64,000 nucleotides of DNA, taken from NCBI RefSeq assembly GCF_001484195.1, contig NZ_LLYW01000019.1:1-64000 (forward strand), given 5' to 3'. Positions within the stretch are counted from its first letter, which is position 1. Every line of letters starts with the position of its first letter. The DNA is from Thermococcus celericrescens (GTDB lineage Archaea; Methanobacteriota_B; Thermococci; Thermococcales; Thermococcaceae). Under the pieces are notes generated by a model. That model made no database searches. It was not told the DNA's origin and worked only from the letters and a program-made list of their open reading frames with translations. Made by a program: the position numbers and the translations under genes. This document shows, one piece after another, positions 8,566 through 19,164 of this stretch.

Positions 8566-8587
8566 CCCCAGTAGTTAACTACTGGGG
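8566..8587. promoter_or_regulatory. Perfect 22-bp palindrome over the start region of the MNS ATPase gene
   Basis: The half-site CCCCAGTAGTT is followed at once by its exact reverse complement. It sits just downstream of a TATA box (TTATAA at 8554-8559) and its right arm merges with the GGGGTGG ribosome-binding site of the ATPase gene. That position would let a dimeric DNA-binding protein block transcription start or translation. The binding protein is unknown; autoregulation by the adjacent gene is one possibility. Confidence 0.7.
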
Positions 8588-8595
8588 TGGTAGTT

Positions 8596-9687
8596 GTGTA
8601 CTTCGACACTCGTCCGAAAAGGAGAAAAGAGGATCTATATGATCGGGAAGATGAGTTGGGCGAGTTCGAGAAGTCCATAAAGTCCAACAACCCGCTAACG
8701 GTCATCACTGGCATAAGGAGGCTTGGAAAGACCTCACTTCTTCTCGTGGGCCTCAACCAGCTTTCCTTCCCCTACGTTCTCGTGGACTTCAGGGGGGTTA
8801 ATCCAAACTCCCGTATGGATGTCTATAAGAGGATAGAGAACGCCGTCAATGCCTTCTTTCGCGAGAACCGAGAAATCTGGGAAGAACTCAGGGAAAGTCT
8901 CAAGAGCATCTCGGGCCTCAGACTACTGGGCTTTGGGGTGAGCTTCTCCTGGAAGGAGGAAAAGACCGACCTGGTGGCCCTTTTCAGGGAGCTGGAGAAA
9001 TACAATGTCGTCTTGGCCTTCGACGAAGTTCAGTACCTCAGGGGGCCAGTCGGTAGTGAGTTCGCGGGCTTGATAGCCCACCTCTATGACTACTCAGAGC
9101 TGAGGATAGTGATGACCGGCTCTGAAGTGGGCCTGCTTCACGACTACCTCGGGGTTGATGACCCCAGCGCCCCGTTATACGGAAGGTACTTCCACGAGGT
9201 GAGCCTGTCCCGATTTATCCCCGAGCAGAGCAGGGATTTCCTGATAAAGGGGTTCGAACAGGTCGGTATAACCCCGCCGGAAAATCTCATAGAAGACGCC
9301 GTTGAAAGACTCGACGGAATAGTAGGTTGGCTTGTCCTCTTCGGGAGGAAGGCCATGGAGAAAGGGCTATCGGAAAGGCTCATAGGCGAGGTCTTTGAGG
9401 ATGCCAGGGCACTCGCCATGAGCGAGTTCGAGAACTTTCTGAAGAAAAGGATCGCGGCTAGGGAGCGATACATTGAGATGATGAGAGCCATAGCGGGTGG
9501 AAAGAGGACGTGGGAAGAAATAAAAGAACACCTTGAGAGAAAAGAAGGTAAGAGCATAGCGGACAGCGTTCTGGCGAGGCTCCTTAAGGGACTTGTGGAT
9601 TCATCGTTCCTTGAGAAAAGAATCGAGAGAAGGAACGTTTACTACATGATTCCGGACCCGATACTGGAGGCCGCATTTAAGAATTAA
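8596..9687 (+). CDS. Archaeal MNS-type P-loop ATPase with C-terminal winged helix
   Basis: A 363-residue member of the archaeal ATPase (ATP_bind/STAND-related) family expanded in Thermococcales. The N-terminus MYFDTRPKRRKEDLYDRE is typical. Walker A is GIRRLGKTS at about 39-47, Walker B is VVLAFDEVQ with the acidic pair at about 143-144, and a sensor region IVMTGSE follows. The C-terminal ~80 residues look like a winged helix ending in YYMIPDPILEAAF. Start GTG at 8596 is chosen because GGGGTGG lies five bases upstream; an in-frame GTG at 8587 is possible. Function of this family is unknown; DNA binding or defence roles have been suggested. It stands alone behind a palindromic operator-like site. 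Confidence 0.85.
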   Translation: MYFDTRPKRRKEDLYDREDELGEFEKSIKSNNPLTVITGIRRLGKTSLLLVGLNQLSFPYVLVDFRGVNPNSRMDVYKRIENAVNAFFRENREIWEELRESLKSISGLRLLGFGVSFSWKEEKTDLVALFRELEKYNVVLAFDEVQYLRGPVGSEFAGLIAHLYDYSELRIVMTGSEVGLLHDYLGVDDPSAPLYGRYFHEVSLSRFIPEQSRDFLIKGFEQVGITPPENLIEDAVERLDGIVGWLVLFGRKAMEKGLSERLIGEVFEDARALAMSEFENFLKKRIAARERYIEMMRAIAGGKRTWEEIKEHLERKEGKSIADSVLARLLKGLVDSSFLEKRIERRNVYYMIPDPILEAAFKN

Positions 9688-9698
9688 AGAAAGGGCAA

Positions 9699-12021
<2,323 letters not shown>

Positions 12022-12064
12022 AATGAACACCTCCGTACACAGGTTCAAACTTGGTCATCTAAAG

Positions 12065-12101
12065 GTTTGCAACCTGTGGTGTTTATAAAGATGTTGTTAA
12101 C
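12065..12101 (-). promoter_or_regulatory. Promoter of the nfn-like operon with two SurR-like half sites
   Basis: A TATA box (TTTATAAA on the minus strand, about 12083-12089) is flanked by GTTTGCAAC at 12065-12073 and GTTGTTAAC at 12093-12101. Both match GTTn3AAC, the recognised core of the redox-responsive regulator SurR of Thermococcales. One site lies where the BRE would be and the other near the start of transcription, an arrangement expected to repress. Confidence 0.5.
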
Positions 12102-12188
12102 CAAAGGTTTGCTGAGCGGAAGGATCCTCGAGCGTGCTGGGAAAAGATTAAAAAACGTTCGCAAAAAGGGCTGTTGGGGGGTAACGCT

Positions 12189-12413
12189 ATGAAGCGTCTC
12201 GTTTATTACATATCAACACTGCTGGCGGCGGTAGCCCTCTTCTGGCCGGTGATCTACGGCAGCGTTCCGGCCCTGAGGGTGCTCCCAGGGAACCCCGTGG
12301 TTCAGGGTATCATGGGGCTCGTGCTCTTTGGAGGACTCGCCTACATGACTTTCGACGAGACCGCAGAAGAGACCGGCGGGATTGGAGAAAAGGGAGAGCT
12401 CACAGCTTCCTGA
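12189..12413 (+). CDS. Small two-helix membrane protein
   Basis: A 74-residue protein of unknown family. Two hydrophobic helices (about residues 5-25 and 38-54) are separated by a short loop with RVLPGNPVVQG, followed by an acidic tail. The ATG at 12189 follows GGGGGGT by a suitable distance. It is divergent from the nfn-like operon, and its 3' end overlaps the convergent trmI by 14 bases. Confidence 0.6.
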   Translation: MKRLVYYISTLLAAVALFWPVIYGSVPALRVLPGNPVVQGIMGLVLFGGLAYMTFDETAEETGGIGEKGELTAS

Positions 12414-13161
12414 TGAATGTTATGTATCCCGTATGGGCCAGCATAGTCGTCTTCGGCCTCATGCACTCCTTCTTTACCTCCTGCTCCCTGACGAGGACCT
12501 CGACGACCCTCGGTTTGTAGAAGTGCTCCTTGTACTCCTGAAACGCCTGGAAGAATCTGTGGACCTGGTTCATGCACGGGGTGTACGCCACGAAGTAGCC
12601 GCCGGGTCTGAGAACCTCAACGGCGTGAGGGAGGACGTTCTCTGGCTGAGGCAGGTCGAGGACTATGTGGTCGGCGTACTCTTCATCTATGCCCTCGTAG
12701 ATGTTCTTGAGCTTTATGGTTACCCTGTCAGAGAATCCAGCCAGCTCGATGTTCTTCTGGGCTATCCTGGCGAAGTCCTCGCGGCGTTCGTAGCTGATAA
12801 CCCTTCCGTTTGGCCCGACGGCGTTGGCGAGGAATATCGTGAGCGCGCCGCTCCCGACGCCCGCCTCTATCACCGTATCGCCGGGGGAAATACCAGCGTA
12901 GGCGAGTATTATGCCGGCGTCCTTGGGGTGGACTATTTGCGGTCCGCGCTTCATCTTGGCTATTATGTCGTTTATGTCGGGTTTGAGGACCCTGAACTCC
13001 TCGTTTCGGTGGCTGACTATCGTCTCGCCGTACTCCTTCCCTATGAGCTCGCCGAGCTTGAGTATTCCCAGATCGGTGTGGAACTCCCTCTCCGATACCG
13101 TCACCAGGTAGCGCTTGCCCCTCCTATCGATGAGCAGAACCTTATCCCCTTCCCTGATCAA
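12400..13161 (-). CDS. trmI: tRNA (adenine-57/58-N1)-methyltransferase
   Basis: A 253-residue class I methyltransferase that makes m1A in the T loop of tRNA, stabilising tRNA at high temperature. An N-terminal beta-barrel domain (about 1-65) is followed by the SAM site VIEAGVGSGALTIFLA and the motif IVLDLPQPENVLP. The TTG at 13161 (giving MIREGDKVLLID) is chosen because GGTGG lies five bases upstream and the resulting length equals that of the characterised Pyrococcus enzyme, which also methylates position 57. An in-frame GTG at 13170 is the alternative. It overlaps the end of the DUF257 gene. Confidence 0.93.
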   Translation of the reverse strand: MIREGDKVLLIDRRGKRYLVTVSEREFHTDLGILKLGELIGKEYGETIVSHRNEEFRVLKPDINDIIAKMKRGPQIVHPKDAGIILAYAGISPGDTVIEAGVGSGALTIFLANAVGPNGRVISYERREDFARIAQKNIELAGFSDRVTIKLKNIYEGIDEEYADHIVLDLPQPENVLPHAVEVLRPGGYFVAYTPCMNQVHRFFQAFQEYKEHFYKPRVVEVLVREQEVKKECMRPKTTMLAHTGYITFIRKL

Positions 13162-13780
13162 TCGCTCCACCTTCCTTTTTTACTTTCAGGCCGTCCCGTG
13201 ATATGTGGAACACCATCGAGGCGATTTCCTCAAGCATCGCTAGGTGTTCACTTCTCAGAACGCCCGCGTTTATAAAGTGTATCCCCACCCAGTCCTCCAG
13301 GGGTATCGTGCTGATGCCGGTTAGTATGGCCTTTATCGCCTCGTCCCCACCGAAGTGTATGTAGTGGCCGAGCCCGAAGGTGATGAAGTACTCCGGCTTT
13401 GTGGGGGAATGGCTTATCCTGCTGACGATGGTGTAGTAGTTCTTCAGGAACGTGTGTGAATCGTAGGCCGGAACCACCTCCCCTATAACGTCGCCGTAGC
13501 TGGTGGAGCCGGGGCCGATCTTCACGACCTTTATTTTTTTAATGAGTTCTATCACTCCCGAGTACTCCTTTCCGGAGACCTTTCGGGTGTAGTTTCTGAA
13601 GAGAATGCCCCCAATGCCAAAGAAATCTGCCACGACGACCCCGTCCCTCTCAACGAGTGCCGGCAGAAGGACGCCCCACGAGAACTCTTCCACTGGATAC
13701 GTGGGGGCGTACTCGAGCAGAATAACGTCTCCCCGGTTGGCCTTGCCGAAGATGTACTTCTCGAAGATGGGGATGTCCAC
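13142..13780 (-). CDS. DUF257-family protein
   Basis: About 212 residues from the GTG at 13780, which follows GGTGA by five bases; a longer frame opens at 13810 inside the likely TATA region. Sequence such as YTIVSRISHSPTKPEYFITFGLGHYIHFG and the overall length fit DUF257, a family found mainly in Thermococcales with a RecA/KaiC-like fold but without a clear Walker A motif. Function unknown. It is head-to-head with the SRP19 gene and translationally coupled to trmI. Confidence 0.7.
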   Translation of the reverse strand: MDIPIFEKYIFGKANRGDVILLEYAPTYPVEEFSWGVLLPALVERDGVVVADFFGIGGILFRNYTRKVSGKEYSGVIELIKKIKVVKIGPGSTSYGDVIGEVVPAYDSHTFLKNYYTIVSRISHSPTKPEYFITFGLGHYIHFGGDEAIKAILTGISTIPLEDWVGIHFINAGVLRSEHLAMLEEIASMVFHISRDGLKVKKEGGAIDQGRG

Positions 13781-13837
13781 GCGACTCACCAAAAGGGTTT
13801 TTAATGGCACTTCTTTTAAATCTTGTCAGGTGGGAAG

Positions 13838-14185
13838 ATGAGAAAGTTCGTGGTGTGGCCCAGCGAGCTCGACGCAAGGCTCAGCAGGCGCTACGGAAGG
13901 GCTGTGAGCAGGGAACTTGCCATCGACGGACCGAAGGTTCAGGAGATAGCCGATGCCGCGCTGGCCCTCGGGATGAAGGTGATCGAGCTCGATGAGGAGA
14001 AACTCAACCCTCGGCTGGCAGGTCTCGACGATGAGTACCGGCTCAGGGGAATGCTCCGAATCGAGAGCAGGCACCCTAAGGGCAAATCCCTGAGGATGCT
14101 TGGGCAGAAGATCAGGGAAATCAGAAAGACCCAGGTCAAGCCCCGGGGCAAGAAGAAACGCAAATCCGGGAAGAAAAAGAGGTGA
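13838..14185 (+). CDS. srp19: Signal recognition particle 19 kDa protein
   Basis: A 115-residue SRP19. It binds the tips of SRP RNA helices 6 and 8 and prepares the site for SRP54. The N-terminus MRKFVVWPSELDARLSRRYGRAV and the block MKVIELDEEKLNPRL are conserved in archaeal SRP19. The C-terminal ~20 residues are almost all Lys and Arg, a longer basic tail than usual. The ATG at 13838 follows AGGTGG; the frame opening at 13823 is less likely. It converges on the RAM-domain gene, the two stops being adjacent. Confidence 0.92.
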   Translation: MRKFVVWPSELDARLSRRYGRAVSRELAIDGPKVQEIADAALALGMKVIELDEEKLNPRLAGLDDEYRLRGMLRIESRHPKGKSLRMLGQKIREIRKTQVKPRGKKKRKSGKKKR

Positions 14186-14431
14186 TCACTCCTCTTCTTC
14201 CATTTCTACGACTATGGCGGTAGTGGTATCGATAACGCCGTCAATGTTGTGTATGTCGTGGAGTATCCTCCTGGTCAGCTCGCCGAGGTCCTTCGCCTCG
14301 ATGTGGACTATAGCATCGTAGGGGCCGGTGACGGCGTCGGCCTTGGTAACGCCCGGAATCTGTTTGAGCGCCTCTATGACGCTCTCAACTTTCCCAATCT
14401 CAACGGTCAGTAAAACGTACGACCTAACCAT
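14186..14431 (-). CDS. Stand-alone Lrp/AsnC ligand-binding (RAM) domain protein
   Basis: An 81-residue protein with a beta-alpha-beta-beta-alpha-beta RAM fold, with strands SYVLLTVEIG and YDAIVHIEAK and the conserved turn GVTKADAVTGPYD. There is no helix-turn-helix. Proteins of this type (for example DM1 of Pyrococcus) assemble with full-length Lrp/FFRP regulators and respond to amino acids. The role here, modulating a regulator encoded elsewhere, is inferred from the family. The C-terminus is strongly acidic. Confidence 0.85.
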   Translation of the reverse strand: MVRSYVLLTVEIGKVESVIEALKQIPGVTKADAVTGPYDAIVHIEAKDLGELTRRILHDIHNIDGVIDTTTAIVVEMEEEE

Positions 14432-14637
14432 TTTTCATCACCGCGGAAAGGCTTTACATCTCTATCTAGCCCTCCAACTCATTTAAGCTTTTCGTAGTTT
14501 TTTCGGATATCTTTGGGGAGTTGCATATTGAGAACGCTGCCTATAAGTAACCAATAGTGCGCTTAAGAGGCTTACACGGCACTAAAAGTGGTATCGAAAG
14601 ATTTATTACCTCATCAATCCTATAGAATATGCCATTA

Positions 14638-14797
14638 ATGTAAAGGTCAAGTGTTCAATAGCCCTGTTAGTGGTTTTTTCTGTTGCAGCCAGCGGCTGTA
14701 TAGGTGGAAGTAGCGGTGAGACAACCACCATTCCGCAGAGCACCACGGAAAGTCCGACGGGTACCCAGACCACGTCAAGTGGTTCCTCAGGGAGTCC
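14638..14797 (+). pseudogene. Remnant of a Thr/Ser-rich lipoprotein gene
   Basis: The frame reads KVKCSIALLVVFSVAASGCIGG, a lipoprotein signal peptide with a lipobox cysteine, then the linker TTTIPQSTTESPTGTQTTSS typical of Thermococcales surface lipoproteins. There is no usable start: the expected ATG AAG is interrupted by TA at 14641-14642, creating ATG TAA. After about 14797 the lipoprotein sequence ends abruptly and becomes the antisense of another gene. A TATA-like GATTTATTA lies near 14600. This is what remains of a secreted binding protein or enzyme gene. Confidence 0.6.
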
Positions 14798-14968
14798 TCT
14801 TCCAGCAGGGCCCCTCGAGGTCTGGCCTCGAGCCGCTGGAGGTTTTCGGCCTTTCTTATCAGCGTTGCACGCCTCTCGGGTTTCTCCACCCTCAGCGAAA
14901 AGTACGCATCCACGCCGTACATCCCCGGTTCTTGTCTCGAAGAGCACGTAGGGAACCCTCAGCCTCAT
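14798..14968 (-). pseudogene. Truncated, frameshifted start of an unrecognised gene
   Basis: From the ATG at 14968, behind GGGGGGAG, the frame gives MRLRVPYVLFETRTG. Removing one base from the CCCC run at 14923-14926 continues it as MYGVDAYFSLRVEKPERRATLIRKAENLQRLEA. After about 14800 the frame runs into the antisense of the lipoprotein remnant and loses coherence, ending at 14647. A divergent TATA region (14999-15010) shared with hel308 could still drive it. The family is not recognised. It reads as the first third of a protein cut off by a deletion. Confidence 0.5.
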
Positions 14969-15040
14969 GCATCTCCCCCCGTTGAGTACGTGGGATAAGC
15001 ATATAAAACCGCTGGAGGAATAGTCCCGGAGCTGAGGGCT

Positions 15041-17221
15041 ATGAGGGTTGATGAGCTTCCAGTGGACGAGAGGATAAAGAGGATAATCCGTGAGAGGGGA
15101 ATAGAGGAACTGTACCCGCCGCAGGCGGAGGCCCTGATGAGCGGCGTCCTGGAGGGAAAAAACCTTGTACTCGCCATTCCCACGGCGAGCGGAAAGACCC
15201 TTGTGAGCGAGATAGTCATGGTCAACAAGCTTCTCCGAGAGGGGGGCAAGGCGGTCTATCTCGTCCCCCTGAAGGCTCTGGCAGAGGAGAAGTACCGCGA
15301 GTTCAAGGAATGGGAGGTTCTGGGTCTCCGCGTGGCCGCAACGACCGGTGACTACGACTCCACCGACGAGTGGCTCGGGCGCTACGATGTAATAATCGCC
15401 ACCGCCGAGAAGTTCGACTCCCTCCTGAGGCACGGCTCCAACTGGATTGAGGACGTCAAACTGGTCGTGGCGGACGAGGTCCACCTCATAGGCTCCTACG
15501 ACAGGGGGGCCACGCTCGAGATGATACTCAGTCACATGCTCGGAAAGGCCCAGATTCTGGCCCTGAGTGCCACCGTTGGAAACGCCGAGGAGCTCGCCGA
15601 GTGGCTCGATGCCGCGCTGGTTATGAGCGACTGGCGCCCGGTTCAGCTCAGGAAGGGGGTATTCCACATCGGGCAGCTCTTCTGGGAGGACGGCGGAATA
15701 GACCGCTACCCCGAGAACTGGGAGAGTCTGGCGATTGACGCGGTCAAGAAGGGCAAGCAGGCGCTGGTGTTCGTCAACACCCGCCGCTCTGCCGAGAAGG
15801 AGGCCCTCTCACTGTCCTCCAAGATAGCCCGCCTTCTCACGAAGCCGGAGACCAGGCAGCTGGACGAGCTGGTTTCCTCTATCGAGGACAACCCTACGAC
15901 GGAGAAGCTCAAGAGGGCGCTGCGGGGTGGTGTCGCCTTCCACCACGCGGGCCTGAGCAGGGCTGAGAGGACCATGATAGAGGACGCATTTCGCTCTAAA
16001 CTGATAAAGGTAATCGTAGCCACCCCCACCTTGGCCGCCGGCGTCAATACACCCGCATTCCGTGTTATAATCCGCGACACCAAGCGCTACGCTGGCTTCG
16101 GCTGGACGGACATACCGGTCCTCGAGATACAGCAGATGATGGGGCGCGCCGGGAGGCCGAAGTACGACAAAGTCGGAGAGGCAATAATCGTCGCAAGGAC
16201 GGAGGAACCGAGAAGGCTGATGGAGAAATACATCCATGGAAAGCCCGAGAAGCTCTTCTCGATGCTCGCCAACGAGCAGGCCTTCAGGAGCCAGATTCTG
16301 GCGCTCGTGACCAACTTCAGAATAGGTAACTTCCGTGAGCTGGTTTCTTTCCTTGAGAGGACTTTCTACGCCCACCAGCGCAGGGATATAGCCTCGCTTG
16401 AATACAAGGCCAAGAACGTCGTCTACTTCCTCATCGAAAACGGGTTCATCGACATGGACATGAACGACCGCTTCATGCCCCTGCCCTTTGGAAAACGCAG
16501 CTCCCAGCTTTACATAGACCCCCTCACGGCGAAGAAATTCAAGGACGCCTTCCCGAAGCTTGAGAACAACCCAAATCCCTTCGGAATCTTCCAGCTGATA
16601 GCCTCGACGCCGGACATGGCCACGCTGAACGCCCGGAGACGGGAGATGGAGGACTACCTCGATCTGGCCTATGAGATGGAGGATAAGCTTTACACGAACA
16701 TCCCCTACTATGAGGACTCGCGCTTCCAGGGCTTTTTGGGCCAGATAAAAACGGCAAAGGTGCTCCTAGACTGGATAAACGAGGTTCCGGAGACGAGGAT
16801 ATACGAGACCTACAACATAGACCCGGGTGATCTCTACAGAATTCTGGAGCTCGCGGACTGGCTCATGTACTCCCTCATCGAGCTGTACCGGCTCTTCGAG
16901 CCGGAGGAAGACGTGCTGAACTATCTGAGAGATCTGCACCTCCGCCTGCGCCATGGCGTTCGCGAGGAGCTCCTCGAGCTGGTTAAGCTCCCCAACATCG
17001 GAAGGAAGAGGGCGAGGGCGCTCTACAACGCCGGCTTCAGGAGCCAGGAGGATATAATGCGCGCCAAGGTGAGGGACCTCCTGGAGGTTGAGGGCATTGG
17101 AATGAAGGTGGTTGAAGGTTTGTTCCGGCACTTTGGCGTGGAGATGCCGAAGGGTGCTAAAAAGGACTCCAAAAAGGCGGAAAAAGCGCGGAAGGGAACC
17201 CTAGATGCTTTCCTGAAGTAG
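15041..17221 (+). CDS. hjm: Hel308/Hjm superfamily 2 DNA helicase
   Basis: A 726-residue ATP-dependent 3'-5' helicase acting on stalled forks and Holliday-like structures. Walker A TASGKT is at about 48-53, the DEVH box at 144-147, SATVGN near 178, and motif VI QMMGRAGRP near 365. A winged helix and ratchet domain follow, then a C-terminal helix-hairpin-helix (LPNIGRKRARALYNAGF), and finally a Lys-rich tail ending GTLDAFLK, which resembles a PCNA-interacting or RPA-contact tail. A TATA box (CATATAAA) at about 14999 precedes the ATG, giving a short leader. Confidence 0.97.
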   Translation: MRVDELPVDERIKRIIRERGIEELYPPQAEALMSGVLEGKNLVLAIPTASGKTLVSEIVMVNKLLREGGKAVYLVPLKALAEEKYREFKEWEVLGLRVAATTGDYDSTDEWLGRYDVIIATAEKFDSLLRHGSNWIEDVKLVVADEVHLIGSYDRGATLEMILSHMLGKAQILALSATVGNAEELAEWLDAALVMSDWRPVQLRKGVFHIGQLFWEDGGIDRYPENWESLAIDAVKKGKQALVFVNTRRSAEKEALSLSSKIARLLTKPETRQLDELVSSIEDNPTTEKLKRALRGGVAFHHAGLSRAERTMIEDAFRSKLIKVIVATPTLAAGVNTPAFRVIIRDTKRYAGFGWTDIPVLEIQQMMGRAGRPKYDKVGEAIIVARTEEPRRLMEKYIHGKPEKLFSMLANEQAFRSQILALVTNFRIGNFRELVSFLERTFYAHQRRDIASLEYKAKNVVYFLIENGFIDMDMNDRFMPLPFGKRSSQLYIDPLTAKKFKDAFPKLENNPNPFGIFQLIASTPDMATLNARRREMEDYLDLAYEMEDKLYTNIPYYEDSRFQGFLGQIKTAKVLLDWINEVPETRIYETYNIDPGDLYRILELADWLMYSLIELYRLFEPEEDVLNYLRDLHLRLRHGVREELLELVKLPNIGRKRARALYNAGFRSQEDIMRAKVRDLLEVEGIGMKVVEGLFRHFGVEMPKGAKKDSKKAEKARKGTLDAFLK

Positions 17222-17266
17222 GGCCAATCTTTTTAAATCCCCCTATTTTACTCGGGCGTGGGCACT

Positions 17267-17869
17267 ATGATAATCATCGTGACTGGAATGCCCGGTTCGG
17301 GAAAGAGCAGGATTGTCAAGGAATTCGAGAGGAGAGGCTTTCCGAGCGTTTCTATGGGAGACGTCGTGAGGGAGGAGACAGTAAAGCGCGGTCTGGAGCT
17401 GACCAAGGAGAACGTTGCCAAGGTGAGCATCCGCCTGAGGCAGGAGCTGGGTCAGAATGCCGTTGCAAAGCTGACGGTCGAGAAGGTGAGGCGCCTCCTT
17501 GAGGGCAGCAGGGTCGTCGTTATAGACGGCGTCCGCTCCCTCGACGAGGTTGGAACCTTTAGGAGCGCTTTTCCGACGGAGGAGATAATAATACTCGCCG
17601 TTCACACGCCGCCACACACGCGCTTCGAGAGGCTCAAAGCCAGGGGCAGACACGACGACCCGAGGACGTGGGAGGACTTCGAGGAGCGCGACTGGAAGGA
17701 GCTGAAGTTCGGCATAGGCAACGTCATCGCGATGGCCGACCACATGATAGTGAACGACTGCAGTAGGGACGAATACGAGGAGAGGGTAAGGGAGCTCGTT
17801 GACTTTCTTTTGTCCAAACTTCGCCCCTCAGGCCGGGGAGGAGGTCAGAGGATTCTAGCCGAGCATTGA
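17267..17869 (+). CDS. UPF0200 P-loop nucleotide kinase-like protein
   Basis: A 200-residue protein with P-loop GMPGSGKS at 7-14, then FPSVSMGDVVREE, the pattern of the UPF0200/AAA_17 family related to adenylate and dephospho-CoA kinases. VVVIDGVRSLDEV is the second acidic strand, and the Arg-rich lid RLKARGRHDDPRT follows. No substrate has been firmly assigned to this family. The ATG at 17267 is chosen over an upstream GTG at 17258. Its 3' end overlaps the convergent ZIP gene by 15 bases. Confidence 0.85.
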   Translation: MIIIVTGMPGSGKSRIVKEFERRGFPSVSMGDVVREETVKRGLELTKENVAKVSIRLRQELGQNAVAKLTVEKVRRLLEGSRVVVIDGVRSLDEVGTFRSAFPTEEIIILAVHTPPHTRFERLKARGRHDDPRTWEDFEERDWKELKFGIGNVIAMADHMIVNDCSRDEYEERVRELVDFLLSKLRPSGRGGGQRILAEH

Positions 17870-18664
17870 GTCGAGGAACAGCATCACGTAGAAGCCCACG
17901 AAAAAGCCGAGGGTTACGAGCGTCTGGTTCTTTTCTCCCCTGTATATCTCCGGTATCATCTCCTTCACCGTGACGTACAGCATCGCGCCGCCCGCCATGC
18001 CTAAGCCGTACGGTAAAAGCCAGCTGAAGAGCGTGAAGAAGTACGCTCCAACAAGAACCATCGCCATCTCCGCGAAGCCGCTCAAGACGCCCATGGCTAT
18101 CGGTGTCAGGCGCTTCTTCTGTATCGCCGCCAGCGGGAGGGAAACAACAGTCCCCTCGGGGAAGTCCTGGATGCCAATCGCTATCGTCGTGACGAGGCCC
18201 ACCTCCAGGTTGTAGACGAGGGACGTCCCGACCGCGAGGCCCTCCGGCAGGTTGTGGATTATCACCGCTATGACAAGAAGCCAGACCTTCCTCAGCTTGT
18301 CCTTCATGGATTTGGGGCCCTCGTAGCCCTTGACGAGGTGTTCATGTGGGAGAAAGCGGTCTATGGCGTAGATGAGCAGCACCCCAAGGGCTATCCCGAT
18401 TCCAGCCGGTGCAAAAGAGCCGGTGCTCTCTATCGCTGGCAGGATGAGACTCGTGAAGGCCGCCACTATCATCACGCCGGCGGCGAAGCTGAGGGCAAAA
18501 TCAACGCCTCCCTCGGGGAGGCTCTTGGCGAATATCGCCACCATAGCTCCGAGAGAAGTCATGAGTGCGACGAAAAGTCCGGCGTAGAAAGCAACCCACA
18601 TGATTTCGCCGTTCGAGATGCTCAGTATCCACTCCGCGAGACTGGCCACGAAGTTCTCTAACAC
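17855..18664 (-). CDS. ZIP-family metal transporter
   Basis: A 269-residue membrane protein with eight helices. Helix IV contains IIHNLPEGLAVGTSLV and helix V IGIQDFPEGTVVSLPLA; the His-Asn-Pro-Glu-Gly and paired Pro-Glu-Gly motifs form the binuclear metal site of ZIP (GufA-type) transporters. Expected to import zinc or a related divalent metal into the cytoplasm. The start is a GTG at 18664, seven bases after GGGTGG. A His/Lys-containing cytoplasmic loop separates helices III and IV. Confidence 0.93.
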   Translation of the reverse strand: MLENFVASLAEWILSISNGEIMWVAFYAGLFVALMTSLGAMVAIFAKSLPEGGVDFALSFAAGVMIVAAFTSLILPAIESTGSFAPAGIGIALGVLLIYAIDRFLPHEHLVKGYEGPKSMKDKLRKVWLLVIAVIIHNLPEGLAVGTSLVYNLEVGLVTTIAIGIQDFPEGTVVSLPLAAIQKKRLTPIAMGVLSGFAEMAMVLVGAYFFTLFSWLLPYGLGMAGGAMLYVTVKEMIPEIYRGEKNQTLVTLGFFVGFYVMLFLDSMLG

Positions 18665-18736
18665 TATTAGGCCACCCTAACTATTTGGGCGGTTGGGTTT
18701 ATAAGCCTTCCCGCGAGCTTCTTCATGGGTGAGAAG

Positions 18737-19150
18737 ATGGAACTCTTTGAGGAAGTTGAGGTTGAGGCTTACGTTTATCCGACCGAGGACATCGAGAAGG
18801 TTAAGAGGGCCATGCTGAACCTGATCCATGACCTGGAGTTCGAGGCGTTCGATAGGGGCGATTACGTCATTCTGACCGGCAAAACGAAGAGCAGAAAGGC
18901 CCTTAGCAGGCTCTACGAGCTCTTCCGCGGACAGGCTATACTTGACACTGCGCGCTCGTTCCTTGAGGAGGGGTACTTCGGCGAGGAAATAATCATCAGA
19001 GTCAACAAACAGGCGGCCTACGCCGGCGTCGTCAACTTCAACGAGGAGTCGCCGCTAGGCCCCATAACGATAATCATCAGAACCAGGGACCCGGGGAAGC
19101 TAATGAAGTGGCTCGCGCCGAGAACCAAGGATGGGGTGCCGATAGAGTAA
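18737..19150 (+). CDS. UPF0201 (RNA-binding-like) protein
   Basis: A 137-residue protein matching archaeal UPF0201, with strands [20 protein letters not shown] at the start and [20 protein letters not shown], then [11 protein letters not shown] near the C-terminus. The fold is distantly like ribosomal protein L5 and the family is annotated as putative RNA-binding, but no function is established. The ATG at 18737 is chosen as GGTGA lies close upstream; an in-frame ATG at 18725 would include that site. Preceded by a TATA-like TTTATAAG near 18698. Confidence 0.8.
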   Translation: MELFEEVEVEAYVYPTEDIEKVKRAMLNLIHDLEFEAFDRGDYVILTGKTKSRKALSRLYELFRGQAILDTARSFLEEGYFGEEIIIRVNKQAAYAGVVNFNEESPLGPITIIIRTRDPGKLMKWLAPRTKDGVPIE

Positions 19151-19164
19151 AAAAAAAGGAAAGC

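Noticed and set aside
8587-8595. GTG at 8587 as the ATPase start
   Set aside because: It would sit in the palindrome with the GGGGTGG site overlapping it; the GTG at 8596 has correct spacing.
14606-15667. 353-residue minus-strand frame over the start of hel308
   Set aside because: Antisense of hel308 and of the remnants; composition is that of a shadow frame and it has no start signals.
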